Shown here one piece after another: positions 21,500 through 32,966 of a DNA stretch of 64,000 nucleotides. This DNA is from Pyrenula massariospora (lineage: Eukaryota; Ascomycota; Eurotiomycetes; Pyrenulales; Pyrenulaceae), in NCBI GenBank assembly GCA_021030905.1, contig JAGFMI010000001.1:2833230-2897229 (forward strand). Direction: 5' to 3'. A program made the position numbers and the translations under genes. The notes under the pieces are model-generated. The model ran no database searches, was not told where the DNA came from, and saw nothing but the letters and a program-made list of their open reading frames with translations. Numbering within the stretch: the first letter of the stretch is position 1; the number at the start of each line of letters is the position of its first letter.

Positions 21500-24350
21500 C
21501 TAATCTCCACCAGCTGGTAGGTTGAAAGCTCCCGGAAAAGGGGTCCTTTTGGTACGGCTTGGAGGTAAGTAGAGACCGGAGCGAAAAGCCAAGGCGTAAA
21601 AATTAGCGGGTAGAGGCGTGTTTCTGCTATGAATAATCTTGCATTGAACGGTGACACTCCCCTTGACGCAGGTTTCTCCTGGAGCACTTTGCAAATCCCA
21701 TGAGACCGGCTGGAGCAGGAAGGACAAACCTGAGGAAGGGAATGCTCGATACTTGACCTTTGCTTGAGCTGAAGCCCAACTCCATGATGGAAAGGATAAA
21801 CTATTTCCAATGGCAAATTGCGGCAACAGGGGTTGAGATATCTGAGACTCTCGACACGAGTTGTCGTTAATCCAAAGCAAACTTCTCGCAAAGTTGTCTC
21901 TTTTCCACATTCCAGCCACTGGCTCGTCATCCAGAAGCGCAGCCACACGGTTTTGAATACCGATAATGGTAATGACCTTATCTGTCGGTTTTGTTAGGAC
22001 CCTCGATGAATACTCTTCGACAATTGCGTGCCATTTATTCAAGATGTCGTCGAATTTGCCATGGTAGTGAGGTACAGATAGCATATTCTTTGTTTCTCGC
22101 TTTTTAATTGCGTAAATACTACTACCAGAAACCCACCTGGATGGTAAAGTCTCAGACAAGCAACTCTCTAGACAGTCCCAACGAAGCTCCAAAGAGTCGC
22201 AGCTCAGCATACGTGGAGACAGGAGGTCTTCTTGTAGTGTCCAGCCTCGTTTGTCAAGCGGTGAATTGCCATTGTTGCTTCCATACCCATCGTGACAGAC
22301 CGCCATGATCTTCCTAACATCAGAAGTATGCTTGTTAAGGTATGTAGTTCCTGTAGGTATACGTAGATCGAGCGGTAATAGAGCACTAGAAATCCAATTT
22401 CTTTCTCGAAAGCATCCCTCTTGGCAACTGTTCGATTGCTTTGCCGCGATAGTAAGTGTAGCACCGGCATAAGTTTCTTCCATACGAGCTGCTTCATTTG
22501 TCCAGTCATCTTGTGAGTCTTGCACAATACACAAGGCATCGATCCAGATATATTGTATTCCCATGCCCCTTGCAATCACGATGGCGTCTCGCATTGTTTT
22601 TGGAAAGCGTTGGAGAGGGATTCCTTTAGCCATTTCATTGATTGTAGATGATGTAGTGATGAAGTTTTGGTCCTTTCCCCAGCAGTAGGACAATGTAATA
22701 TAACGAGCTTTTTCGTGCCTGGAAATGTAAAGGAAAGGTAATTTAATTGCACTACCAACGTCAATTACTCGGGTCGGAAGTTCGCCGTCAAATTGTCGTC
22801 TGCAAGCTTGGTGTTGAGACTCGCAGATATCAAGCCAAGCAGCCACCAAAGCAATGCTACGTTTGGAGTCGTTGCTTTGAGAATCATCTGGCATGGTTCT
22901 GGATACTGCATTTGCAAGTTGGCCTATTTAAGTTAGCCTTAATATATGACCAGGTTTCATAGAGGAAGTGGATGTTTCGTAAATGCAGTATAAGTCGACA
23001 GGCTAACAAGCTTGATCACCATCGGGTTCAAGCACATTACTTTCGTGCAAGATCAAGGTATGAAGTTAGAGCAAATGGCCTACGTTCGACATAAGAGAGC
23101 TGACACATAGTCTTGTTACTTCCACAAGAGATTTTCAAATAGGTCGGTAAATAGTTTGGTGAAACGTTGAGTTCGCAAACCGACAGTTCAATTTTCGACC
23201 TCGGTTGATCTTGGCTCACCTCATCGTTTGAGTTCGTTGCTGAGCTCTTAGACAAAGCCTCCATAATCAATATACATAGATGACAGCCCCCTTGGGCTGA
23301 CTCTACAAGTTCATCCATACTATCATGGTGGTTGAATGCTTTGCACATCGTGGACCGTTCCTGTTTTTGAAATTCATCACACTTAGAGCAAAAGCACCGA
23401 TCCCATGTCGTATTGTCCGATAGTTGAGCAGCTTTTGTAAGGGCTTTGTGTACTCCCTGCACCAGTAACTCCGCATACTCGTTACCGGTGATCTTTTCGA
23501 GACTCAGTCGATCCTGGACTCTTTGGACAATGCGTAAGTACAAGCCCCTTTGTTGTGGTGTAGAGCTGAATAGTCCCTGCTCGAGTAGGCTGTAAGCGAG
23601 CTGTGCATCTTCAACACAATCTTCTTCACTCGCTAGGTTCGATCCAGACTCTGATTCTGTCGTGATGATTCTGGAACTTTGCTTTAGCAGTTGGTAGATT
23701 AAAGTTTGGCGTTCGATTATCGCCATGTCGATCGGATTCCAGCCATCGGGTGTCGAAGCACAAGTGTCAGCACCAGCTGCGATCAAAATGTTTATGATGT
23801 CTCCGTTGCCTTCCAACACAGCGACATGCACAGCTGTACAGCCTGTCTCCCAGCCATTACTACGGATTTTACTGTTAACATTAGCACCATTGTTAATGAG
23901 AATGCGAACCATCTCATTGTTGTGAACTCGGACAGCCTCATGCAGCGCCGCCATACCGTGGAAATTTTGGGTTTCGATGTCTGCCCCAAATTCAAGTAGA
24001 AGATGAACTATCTCAGAGTGCCCTTTCAGTACAGCGCTAAAGAGAGCCCGGGTACAACGCTGTGAGGGAACGAGATCTCCGTCCGGATGTACACATCCAA
24101 AGGCCTTCTGATAGACATTTTCATCCATCCATTTTTTTGTATCCCAAGGCGTATTGGGATCCTCTCCTTCCTGTAGGAGTCTCTTCACGCGTAAAAAGTC
24201 CGGTCGTGGCTCCATGTGGATAGTCTGCCATAGCTTGTTTGCACCTGGGTAGCGATCTTGTTCTATGTTGAGGCGATTATTTCTGGCATTGTAGACCGTA
24301 CCGGATAGCGAACTTTCTCTGGAGTAGCCAAGCCTCGCTGATGACATCAT
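21500..24350 (-). CDS. ankyrin-repeat / HET-domain fusion protein
   Basis: Exons 24350-23041 and 22898-21500 join across a 142-bp intron (donor GTAATG, a GGCTAAC branch site, acceptor TATCCAG) to give 902 aa in one frame. Residues about 100-225 hold three to four ankyrin repeats (GHSEIVHLLLEFGADIE, ALHEAVRVHNNEMVRILI, AVHVAVLEGNGDIINILI). Residues about 319-360 hold a Cys/His patch (CFCSKC, CHLC) usual before HET domains. The HET core has YITLSYCWG (503-511), YIWIDALCIVQD (553-564) and RGWTLQE (654-660). Ankyrin repeats bind proteins; HET domains signal cell death, so a sensor-effector arrangement is inferred. If the intron call were wrong there would be two adjacent genes, but the second half alone starts inside the linker that HET proteins share. 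ATG 24350 is the first in frame. Confidence 0.82.
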
Positions 24351-25265
24351 TTTTCCTCTAGGAGTCAATTTAATCAGTGTTCACTAGAGCTTTCAGTATC
24401 GGACCATGGGCAACCAATATCATCGAGAGTCTTGCACTTCAGATGCTTTGCTACACTTAGCTTGACATGTAGATGAACTGTTGAGAGTGGGCAAATACGA
24501 TCGGATCTCTGATGCTAAATACAGCGACAAAAGAAATTCCCTTTTCGCTTGCCCTCGGTGAGACCAGTCTAAATTGGAGCCTTGGACCACGCCAAGACAG
24601 GGAAAGAGGCGCGACATCCAGGCGAACACGGCCCTGTATTCCACGCATGTTTCGGATTTCAACCTATAAGCTACTCGATTCAACGGTCATCCGTGTATGA
24701 CGATTTCACGGTTCTAAGCGTAATTTCGTAGCGCGTGTAGCTTAGGTAGGTGAAAGTTGCTTAGCGAACACGGCAAACAGTCGCACAGAGTGGGGCAGGC
24801 TGAGCCTTGCAGGACCAGCAAGGCCTTCTGGCACAAATATGAATGGTATTCTAATCTCTCATTGATTTGTAGCCTTCTAAAGGCCCTGAATGTGTGTGGA
24901 TTGGTCTCTATCAACGTGCACGGTTCAGAACCCAGTAGATAAGCATTCGATAAGAGAGTACTCCAACAACGGTCTGAGAGGATCATTGCTACACAAATTG
25001 TCAATTGGGCAAAAAGAGCAAGGTTGTTAGTGACACAAAGTATGTCCCAGCAATGACGCTCAAGTGGATGTGCTGAGCAATGCGAGTCAAATTTTGTGGC
25101 GATATACTGACAACACCGGTTTGCCAAGCCGAACATCGCCCTTACCCTCCCAGCTTTTTTCTTAGAGCTTCCCCTCGAGGCTCATCACTGAGTCCATTGA
25201 AAAAACGTCTTCGATTGCCACCGCACGAGCTTTCTGTAGCAAGCTCTACCGCGAATACTCATCGG
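24351..25265. other. intergenic region before the ankyrin-HET gene
   Basis: No coding signal. It holds the promoter of the ankyrin-HET gene (left) and the 3' end of the next minus-strand gene (right). Confidence 0.5.
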
Positions 25266-26225
25266 TCATCTTCTCACGCCCTCCTGCTCCCAAACTTTCC
25301 TAACGAACTCCGCCGACACTCTGACTCCGTACAGCCTCCTAACCCTCTCCCGCACATATTGCGCCGGTGTCGCCTTGTTCTTCTCCCGCACGTTCTTCTT
25401 TACTGTCCTGAGCCCGGTCCATGTCTTTCCTTTAGGAATCTTTCCTTTCGCTATACACTGCTCCAGCTCCCTCACGATTGCAAGAACATCATTCTCTGTG
25501 AGCTGCATGCGGAGTGAGGCTCGCACTACGGGGACAATGGTAGAATTTGAAAAATTGTTGTAGACATGCAAGCCAATGACATCTGCATACAGGCGGGCTT
25601 TGAGGGAGCGGAGGACGAGGAGTTCGGCCTCAGTGGCAGAGACGCCAAGTTGCTGAGCCACATAGGACCAAAGAGCAGAGAAGGGCTGGCCTTGTAGATG
25701 CATGTCTACTATTGAGGATGCTGTGTCTGACTCGCGAGAAAGCTGTGCGGCATTGGACGAAAGAATAAGATCGGAGATAGTGGATGCCGGGTATGAGAGC
25801 CCGAACTTGGTGAGTATAGAGGTTTGGAGTGGAAGTGGATCGAAAGCTTGTTTCTGGGGCAATTCTAGACTCTTTACGCGGATATAGTCTGGGATCCAGG
25901 GTGTGGATAAAGTTGAGGAGGCGAGGTGAGCTGGAGATGTGTCGTAAGCAGACTAGAGAGACCGGTTAGTTGCTGAAAGGATCAGAGGTTGAAACAAGCT
26001 GGAGAAGTATACCAGTTCATTTCCCCGAAACTGAGGTGTTTGATCAATTTGCTGGATTTCTTCAGCATGTCTCAGTATTTCAGAGACTCCCTCCTCGGTG
26101 AGCTTGATACGATATGCATTCCACACAAAAGAGACCAGATTGTGAAGGTAGAATCCTGCCTCTTTATGCAGATGTACGATTCTATTTTGCACTCGCCAGG
26201 GAATTTGCTCGGAAGTGTAGGCCAT
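25266..26225 (-). CDS. unknown conserved-looking fungal protein, 299 aa
   Basis: Exons 26225-26013 and 25952-25266 join across a 60-bp intron with donor GTATAC, branch site AACTAACC and acceptor CTCTCTAG, giving 299 aa. The start ATG (MAYTSEQIPWR) is the first in the frame with protein-like sequence. The protein is mostly helical and seems built from several related helical modules of 40-70 residues (for instance VSFVWNAYRIKLTEEGVSEIL, WSYVAQQLGVSATEAELLVL, RRLYGVRVSAEFVRKVWEQ), each with a Leu/Val-rich helix, a Gly-Val turn and a second helix, loosely recalling helix-turn-helix folds. No family was recognised and no signal or membrane segment is seen. Its C-terminus is basic. Gene structure is well supported; function is open. 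Confidence 0.72.
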
Positions 26226-26871
26226 GAATCTTAAGATTGTTGTAAGGACTAAGATGGCGGCTCTCAAAGAGTGATCAAGGAACACATCAATCTAAAGTGA
26301 TTGTGTGCGGTCTGGAAGAGTGCCAATCTCGAATCTAGAAATCCTTGTCAGCATGAAGATTCTTCCAACTCTGAGGCCTGTTGCTTGGTTGTGAAGGAAT
26401 GAATCACCAACATTTTTGAGATGTTAACGCGACCTCGTAGTGCACCGGCTATAGCCGCCGGTGACCGAACGTGATGTGTCCAAACACCACCTGGGTGATG
26501 GAAAGCGTCCAATGCCATGTCTGTCTTTTGGGCTTCAAGTGGCGGGGTGGTATTCCCAGCACTGCATAGAGCCCTGCCAGTGCCTGCCCCGTGGATTGCC
26601 ATGAGATCCAATTTAGTAGAAGATGATGACCAAAGGTTCATGTATAAGGGAATACGAAGGGAGAAAGCCGCAGAATCAAAGGGTTGAAAGGGCTTTGGCA
26701 TTATGCCGCATAAGTGGCAAGCTGCCCCATGCTTTTTCAATTAAAGAAGTTTTGAGATGGTTCCAACCGCTGCCCAGACAGATGTACCTGGTTTCAGAAA
26801 AATGTATTGCCATCTAAAAATGCTGCTCTCTCTGGATGATCTTGTTGCTGGGGATCTATAGTCGGTAAATC
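26226..26871. other. intergenic region between the unknown gene and UFD1
   Basis: Short frames only; no support for a gene. It should contain the promoter of the 299-aa gene and the UFD1 3' UTR. Confidence 0.5.
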
Positions 26872-28108
26872 TTATCTTAGAGTCCTCCCCTCACTTCCTG
26901 TGCCCGTAGCCCTTGTCTTGCCATCCTGCTTGCTCTTATGCTCAGCGTCACTCCCACCACCACCTCCGCCATCTTTCTTCTTAGCTCTCAGAGTCTGGCC
27001 CTGTCCCTGAAATTTTGGCTTCGTTTCTTCTTCTGGGATGTATTCACCTGCTTCGTTTTTCTTTCTCACGGGCTTGATCTCGTATCCGAAAAACAGTTTC
27101 CCCGGTGGTAATCTTAAGGGCTGTGGGCCATTCGTGATTCGTTTCGGAGGCGGGGGTTTCACGTTGGTAGAGGCTCCAGCAACAGGTGTGGAAGCTTGAG
27201 GTGTCGGTGCTTTGGAGCCTTTCTTCGAATTTAACTTCTGGCCACCATAGAGGAAGTTTGAGGATACTGCCTTTGCGCCAGCGGCAGCAGTATTTGAGTT
27301 TGGTGCAATTGCAGCATAGTTGATGGACTGTGCCATTGTTCCTTGGTAATGTAGAGGCACGTTGTGTGGCAGACCAGGAGCGCCAGACACACCGCTTCTA
27401 GGCGTGCTGGTTCCGCTTGTGCGCTTCGGCTCTTCATATCCAACTGGAGTAGCAAAATCAACCTCTAAGTCTGTCTCCATAGTCACAATAGCATGACTAT
27501 CATTCTTTGGTTTTGTTTCGAGGACGGCTATTCGGTATTCAAGGTCATTGTAGGAAAATGTGAAGATGTCGCCTTCGGTCAAGCATGCAAAGTTTCTGAA
27601 AGCGTTCTCGAGCACAGCGCGCGGATCTGTAATGTCAAGAAACGCAGGAGACTGTGGCTGGAGTTTGATGAAACGTCCGGGCGGAAGATCCGTCGACTTG
27701 ACCTGCAAGAGATCACCGACTTCAAGCTTTAATGTTTCCATGAGCCATTGTGGTAAATAGATCTTCCCTTCTTCTGCGATGAACTCTAGAACACCAGCGT
27801 GCGATTTTGTCTCTTCCCGGCCATTTATCAGCTCGAAGAGCATAGGGTATGTGACGTGGAGCTTCGAAAGCTTGTCGAGAGCGCTCGGAGGGAGAAATAT
27901 CTTTCCACCGTTGTCTGCATCTTTTCTGAACGGACCTTGTAACATTACGATGGGATAGCATCGGTAATATTCATCGAATCTTCGCATGGACATTCCAATA
28001 GGCGGTCTGCCCATATATCCAGAGAAACCACCGATGTCATCTGGGTAGAAATCCTGGGTGACGCAATGATTAGACATGGCGTAAATAAAACCAAGAAATA
28101 CGTACCAT
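26872..28108 (-). CDS. UFD1: ubiquitin fusion degradation protein UFD1
   Basis: The protein carries the UFD1 N-terminal double-psi barrel: RFDEYYRCYPI, GGKIFLPPSALDKLSKLHV, FELINGREETKSHAGVLEFIAEEGKIYLPQWLM and the core near LQPQSPAFLDITDPRAVLENAFRNFACL. UFD1 with NPL4 guides the AAA ATPase Cdc48 to ubiquitylated proteins, including those taken out of the ER. The back half (about residues 210-394) is a low-complexity linker with PPPPKR and GGGGGG runs, where Cdc48 and NPL4 binding segments lie in the family. Start: a 52-bp intron (28105-28054, GTACGT, CTAAT branch, CACCCAG) makes the coding start ATG|GAT TTC, so exon one codes only for Met, giving 394 aa. Reading without it, ATG at 28077 gives 401 aa with an atypical MSNHCVTQ start. 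Confidence 0.92.
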
Positions 28109-29210
28109 CTTGGAGCCCTGCCAGGAAAAGAGGGACAAGAGCGAGATAGGACGCTGGCGAGCGGTGCGATTTACTGCGGCGACTATTCCTGGCACTTGCT
28201 GGAAGCTGCGATGGATTTGAGAGGGCGATGCAGTATCGGTAGATGAAGATATGGGGAGACTTTGAAGAGAGAGTATAATGTGATTTTGTCCTGGTGAGGT
28301 GAACGTGAAAGGTCACAACTTTCCTCTCAAGCACTTGTTGAGGTGATAGAAGGCCGCAGCGGAAATAACGCGGATGTCCGAAAATTATGTCATTCCTTGG
28401 CATCTCGCCTGCAAAAATTGCGAACATCCTACTCACGGCCATTTCACATCATCTTCGCTCACCTGCACCATCCTTTTCTCAAAATCACTAACAAGAAACT
28501 CTGTAAAGAATAGATAAGCATTAACTTGAAAGCTGATCTGCTTCATATTACCAAAGAAACGAGCGCCGAAGGAATGAGCGTCAATTCGCAGTCAAGCCAG
28601 GAATTCCTCCCGATGTTAAGCATTTTACACAACTTTCGACAGGCCTACGGTAATGGATATATTGGCGATGAACCAACCCCACAGCCCTGAGATTCTTGTC
28701 CTTGAGAATGCCTCCTTACAACTCAAGTCTTCAATAAATATACAACGGTCTTTCAGTCACATTAATCAGGCCTTTCAGGTCCGTGAGGGGAAGATCAATG
28801 AAAGTCATAACCTGAATCAGTAGAAGACATAGTGGATGTCATAGCAGAATCAATGGGCAAGGGTTGACTTGCAAGGAAGATGGATTCTACATTTAGCGAG
28901 AGCTACCCAGGCACCGGCAGGGTATAGCGGAGGTTCCCCGTGCCAAGCCTGAGTCTGCTTCTATTGCTTCCACTGCCACGAACCAACGTCGCTGTTGGCA
29001 ATATCTTGCGCCTTCGATTCTTGTGGCGTGGCTCTGTGGAATACAAGCTACACTGCTGACCGATAGTAAATGATCCTAAGTGATCCGTCTAGTCCGTGCT
29101 TCCTTGTGCGACTTCGAAGATAAGGGTAAAGTATTCGGCACTGTTCCTCTGGTGTACAACGTCTAGCCCACGATCAACGTCTGGCACTTTCTTTTAATAC
29201 AGCGTGTCCC
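28109..29210. other. divergent intergenic region between UFD1 and the protease gene
   Basis: Both flanking genes start from here in opposite directions. A frame antisense-free of stops upstream of UFD1 (28442-28109, minus) has no recognisable content and is taken as UFD1 leader. Nothing else is seen. Confidence 0.5.
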
Positions 29211-30557
29211 ATGCTACCTTTTCTTGACACGATGATACGGACCGTCACACTTCTGATACTTTCCTTTGTCTTGTGGACCTATACACCTCAAACGCGATCA
29301 GAGCCCACCTCTCCATACCCATACACTTTTTGGGTAGATAGTTCCTGCACAAGGCAACCAGAAGGACGATTCATTCGTGCACTTGATGGAGCTATAGCAA
29401 TGGCTAATCGAGCAAGGAACAGACTCCGACAGGACACTGAGACTTACTCAAAAGCTATTTTCAAAAGGATCTTTAAAACTCCTGTACAGAATACTGAAGC
29501 CGTCGATCAGGTCATTTGTGAGAGCTTCTGAATGCCAAAAGCTTTAAAACGTGCTAATATAGAGCTGAAGACGTCTTAGACTCACTTGCAGACATGATTT
29601 TCACCAATAATCGAGAGGCAGCTAATTATCGCTACTATTGCGACAATGACCCTCAAAATTTAGATGGCGGGTCTAGGTGGGCCCTTCGTCCAGACCCTAT
29701 TCCTACGCCTTCCGGATACATAAGACAGAGAGATCGGCCTCGTCCCCCGACCAAACCTTACCAAGAATGGGAGGATCGCGCTAATCACATCCTAATGGGT
29801 CCCATTCCGTACGGCTGCCACCACCCTGCAGGAGAGATACAAGGTGTGACATATAGGCAGCAAACCTATAAAGGTGTCATGTTGCCAGTTTCGATTGGTG
29901 GGCAACCTTATATCAGAGCCACAATAACGGTTTGTCGACCTTAGGCTAAACTCAAATCTCTCCTCAATGAAGAAACAAAGCTGATTTAAGAATTCTTACA
30001 GATCTGTGATTTTCAATTGGAACAGACATTTCATTCCTTGTCAGACATCTCGGCAGCCATAGATTTGAGTCAACTTTCTCTACTCCCAGACCCACTCAAT
30101 CCGTTCGAGACCGTAACCGCCATTGTCATGGTACATGAGGTCCGTCTTGCGCAAACACATCTTATCTCCACATCATTCTCACTAATACCTCTCAGTTTGC
30201 TCATCTACCTCCCTTTTACTGTCAGTACTCCCTTTCTTCTTCCACTTGTCGATGCAATTTACCGTAGTTCTTGAGACTCCCTTGGGTTGAATTCTTGTCC
30301 TTCTTTCCGTGGTGCTTCTCCACCACCTTACTGAAAACTCTACTTTCTTAGTGAACGACGACCCGTTTTCGGTTGCTGGCGCCGAACCTAGGTTCGCGTT
30401 TGGCTGGCAAGCCGTGCAAACCCTCAATAGTACAGATTCTCTCAAAAATCCAGACAATTACGCTTTCTTCGCCTTGCTCGCGACACTCGCCGATGGAGGA
30501 TTCAGATTGTCCAACGTTGAATTAAATGCAATGAGAGGAGTGCTTGATCTGTATTAA
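29211..30557 (+). CDS. secreted zinc metalloprotease-like protein (HExxH)
   Basis: Five exons (29211-29517, 29565-29929, 30002-30139, 30196-30220, 30352-30557) give 346 aa with every junction in phase. The N-terminus is a signal peptide; ATG 29232 (MIRTVTLLILSFVLW) would make the better one, ATG 29211 adds seven residues. The zinc motif HEFAH (269-273) is formed only after splicing: HE ends exon 3 and FAH opens the 25-bp exon 4. A late segment FAFGWQAVQTL and NPDNYAFFALL resembles the C-terminal helices of deuterolysin-like and lysine-specific metalloendopeptidase families (M35 clan), which have a further metal-binding Asp in a GTxxYxYG-type motif; I do not see that exact motif. A secreted peptidase is likely; activity is unproven. 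The third zinc ligand is therefore not assigned. Confidence 0.78.
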
Positions 30558-31143
30558 TGCTATGCTCTACGAAGCAGCCTAAGCTAATAAAAGGGACAGG
30601 AAAGTTCCATTGACTATGCCGGTTCATTGAGGAAAGGGCTAACATTAAATTAGCGACCTGTTGACCAATTGAAATCAATTAGCAAACGAAGGGTATCAAA
30701 AACGCAAAACAGAAACCGGGAAAATTAATACAACGTGCAATATGTCACTAACGTAAATATCAGAGCATACACGATATGGTTTGGGTTGAAACCGGTATAA
30801 ACACCTACGTAGCCTCAATCCTCTTGGAACTTACATTTGAACGGCCAGCTCGAATCAGGCGCGGCTTGCTGACATCGCTCATATCGTCCTCAGCGTCCGC
30901 TATCCAACAATTATTTCCTGTCTCACCAAAATCGATCAAGACAGTATTTCATCTTTCAATACTTCCATAAAGAAATATCAATAAATGCGTCCGCTTATTG
31001 TTCAACGACGCATTCATTCGATGAGAGAAAATCAAACGCAGAATTACCAAAAGAGCATCCTCGTCGTACACGACTACTCTATTTCAGAACATGACAAGAC
31101 GGACCGGCTCGACAAACTTGACCCCCGCGCCACAATAACCCGC
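30558..31143. other. convergent intergenic region
   Basis: 3' UTRs of the protease gene (+) and the SDR gene (-). Somewhat AT-rich; no gene seen. Confidence 0.5.
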
Positions 31144-32432
31144 TCACACAAAACTCGGCCCAGCAAGCATCCCCCCATCCATCACAACCCCCGACCCAAT
31201 GACAAACCCCGCCGAAGGCCCACACAAGTACTGAATCGCCGCCGCAACCTCCTGCGGCTCAATAGTCCGCTTAAACGGCATAACCTTGTCGATGATGCCC
31301 GCCACCTCCGGAATCCTCCGACACTCCTCCTCAAACATCGGCGTCTTCACCCAGCTCGGACTCACCTGATTCACCCGTATCCCAAACCCCTTTAAATCCA
31401 TCGCTACCCCCCAACAGACCAAATCAGCACAAACCCTATCACATCCCAACAAAACAAAACAAAGCAAAACACAGGGTCATAAAAACCACATAACATGTAC
31501 AGTAACATACCAAACCCCCTCGTAATCCCCAGCAGCGCATGCTTCGACGCGCTATACGGCAACTTCCCCGGCACCGCCGCGTACGACGACACCGACGCCA
31601 CATTCACGATGCACCCTCGCCCGACGTTCCGCAGCCCGTGCCGCGGCAGGGTGACGGTGGTCGGGTCCTGGGCTTGCATGGCGGCGCCGACCGCGCGGCA
31701 GACTAGGTACGCGCCCTTAGCGTTGACGGTCATCACGCGGTCGTAGTCGGCTTCTGGGGTTTGGGGGGCGGGTGAGGCGGGGACGTCGACCTGCGGGGAG
31801 GGGGGGGAGGAGGTTAGCGGGGGTGTGTTGGGGGATGGGGAAAGGGGGGGAGCGTGGGGGAGCGTAAAGGGGTGTGGGTTAGGCGTATAAAGTACACAAA
31901 TTCAACGTAGAAAACACAACACAACTAGACAGCCAAAAGCCAACGTAAAACTCATTCACTCACCCCCGCAGCGTTAACGCAATAATCCACCCGCCCAAAC
32001 TCCCTCACCGCCAGCTCCACCATCCTCTCCACGCTCTCCGCGTCCGTCACGTCCACGCGCGTCCCCAGCGCCCGGTACTCCGGATTCATCGCGTACTGCT
32101 TGCTCTCTTCGGCGGTCTTGATTGCCGCGACGGTGCCTAGGTCTGCGATGAGGATACCTCTTGCGCCTGCTTCCGCGAAGGTGAAGGCGGTTTCTTTGCC
32201 GATGCCGCCGGTTGCCTGTGGGGGTGGGGGTAAGGGGGTTAGCTGGGGGTTTGGGGGGAGGAGTGGGGAAGGGAGGGGAGGGGAGGGAAAGGAAGAGTGA
32301 GAGGAGCGGAGGGAAAGGAACAGTGAGGGGAGCGGAGGAAAAGGAAGAGTGAGAGAAGCGGAGAAAAGAGGGGAGGAACGGGGGAGGTACACCGGTGATG
32401 AGGGCGAAGCCGTTGAGGTGGAAGTGGGCCAT
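31144..32432 (-). CDS. short-chain dehydrogenase/reductase (SDR)
   Basis: Four exons: 32432-32391, 32215-31964, 31790-31511 and 31403-31144, giving 277 aa. Classical SDR marks are all present: the dinucleotide-binding TGATGGIG at about residues 13-20 (formed across the first intron), an Asp that ends strand two (IADLG), NAAG, the catalytic Ser in NVASVSSYAAV and YSASK, then the PSWVKTP loop. It oxidises or reduces an alcohol/ketone with NAD(P); an acidic residue after strand two favours NAD(H). Substrate unknown. The first two introns are long for this genome (175 and 173 bp) and extremely pyrimidine-rich on the coding strand, holding a 26-bp tandem repeat and G-runs on the plus strand. Both junctions keep phase 0. 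No metabolic neighbours are evident. Confidence 0.9.
31794..31880 (+). repeat. G-run tract with quadruplex potential inside SDR intron 2
   Basis: The plus strand has many runs of four or more G within 87 bp, separated by short loops, enough for intramolecular G-quadruplexes. The tract begins three bases into the intron side of exon 3 and is the template strand of the gene. Confidence 0.6.
32291..32368. repeat. 26-bp minisatellite, three copies, in SDR intron 1
   Basis: Three adjacent 26-bp units start at 32291, 32317 and 32343, each of the form GGAASAGTGAGRGRAGCGGAG followed by a run of A and G. Copies differ at only a few positions. The array makes up nearly half of the intron. Confidence 0.8.
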
Positions 32433-32966
32433 TGTTAGTAATGGGGTTTGTTGCGTGAGGGTCAGGCTAGACGGGCAGTAAAACTAAGCTTAACAGTGAC
32501 TTTGTAGAAGAGTATAGAGGAGAAAGCCTTCAAAACAGGTTATGAGAGAGAAAGTAGATTATCCTTGTCATGGTACCTGCAAAGCTGATTGGCTTTGTCT
32601 TTGATTGTGTAAGATGCTCGCCGGGAAACAGGTTCTCGCATCCTTGAGAGAATTAGTTCCCGATGCATCTGGCTCTCAGCAGACGAATCAATGCCGTGAT
32701 AGATGAGCCGATAGCTCGAAAGGGTTGTATGTGCTGTTAGATCGTTGCTTTGAATGGATCGGTTGGGGTTCTTATCAAATTACCCCGGCGATTTATTCTC
32801 CTATCTTGGCGAAGCTTGTGTCGGGTTGTTCTAGAACACTTTAAGTGTTTCTATTCGTGGGACAGCCTTACATGACTTAGTCTTCCAATATTGAAGGTTG
32901 ATGTAGAATACAGCCATGGCATGAATGTAATCACTCCTGGTTGCATAAAAATATATTTTATCATCT
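32433..32966. other. intergenic region between SDR and LIN1 genes
   Basis: Contains the SDR promoter and the LIN1 3' UTR (both minus strand). No gene seen. Confidence 0.5.

Noticed and set aside
27945-28442. 165-codon minus-strand frame running into the UFD1 start
   Set aside because: Mostly upstream of UFD1, no family resemblance; best explained as UFD1 leader plus its small first intron.
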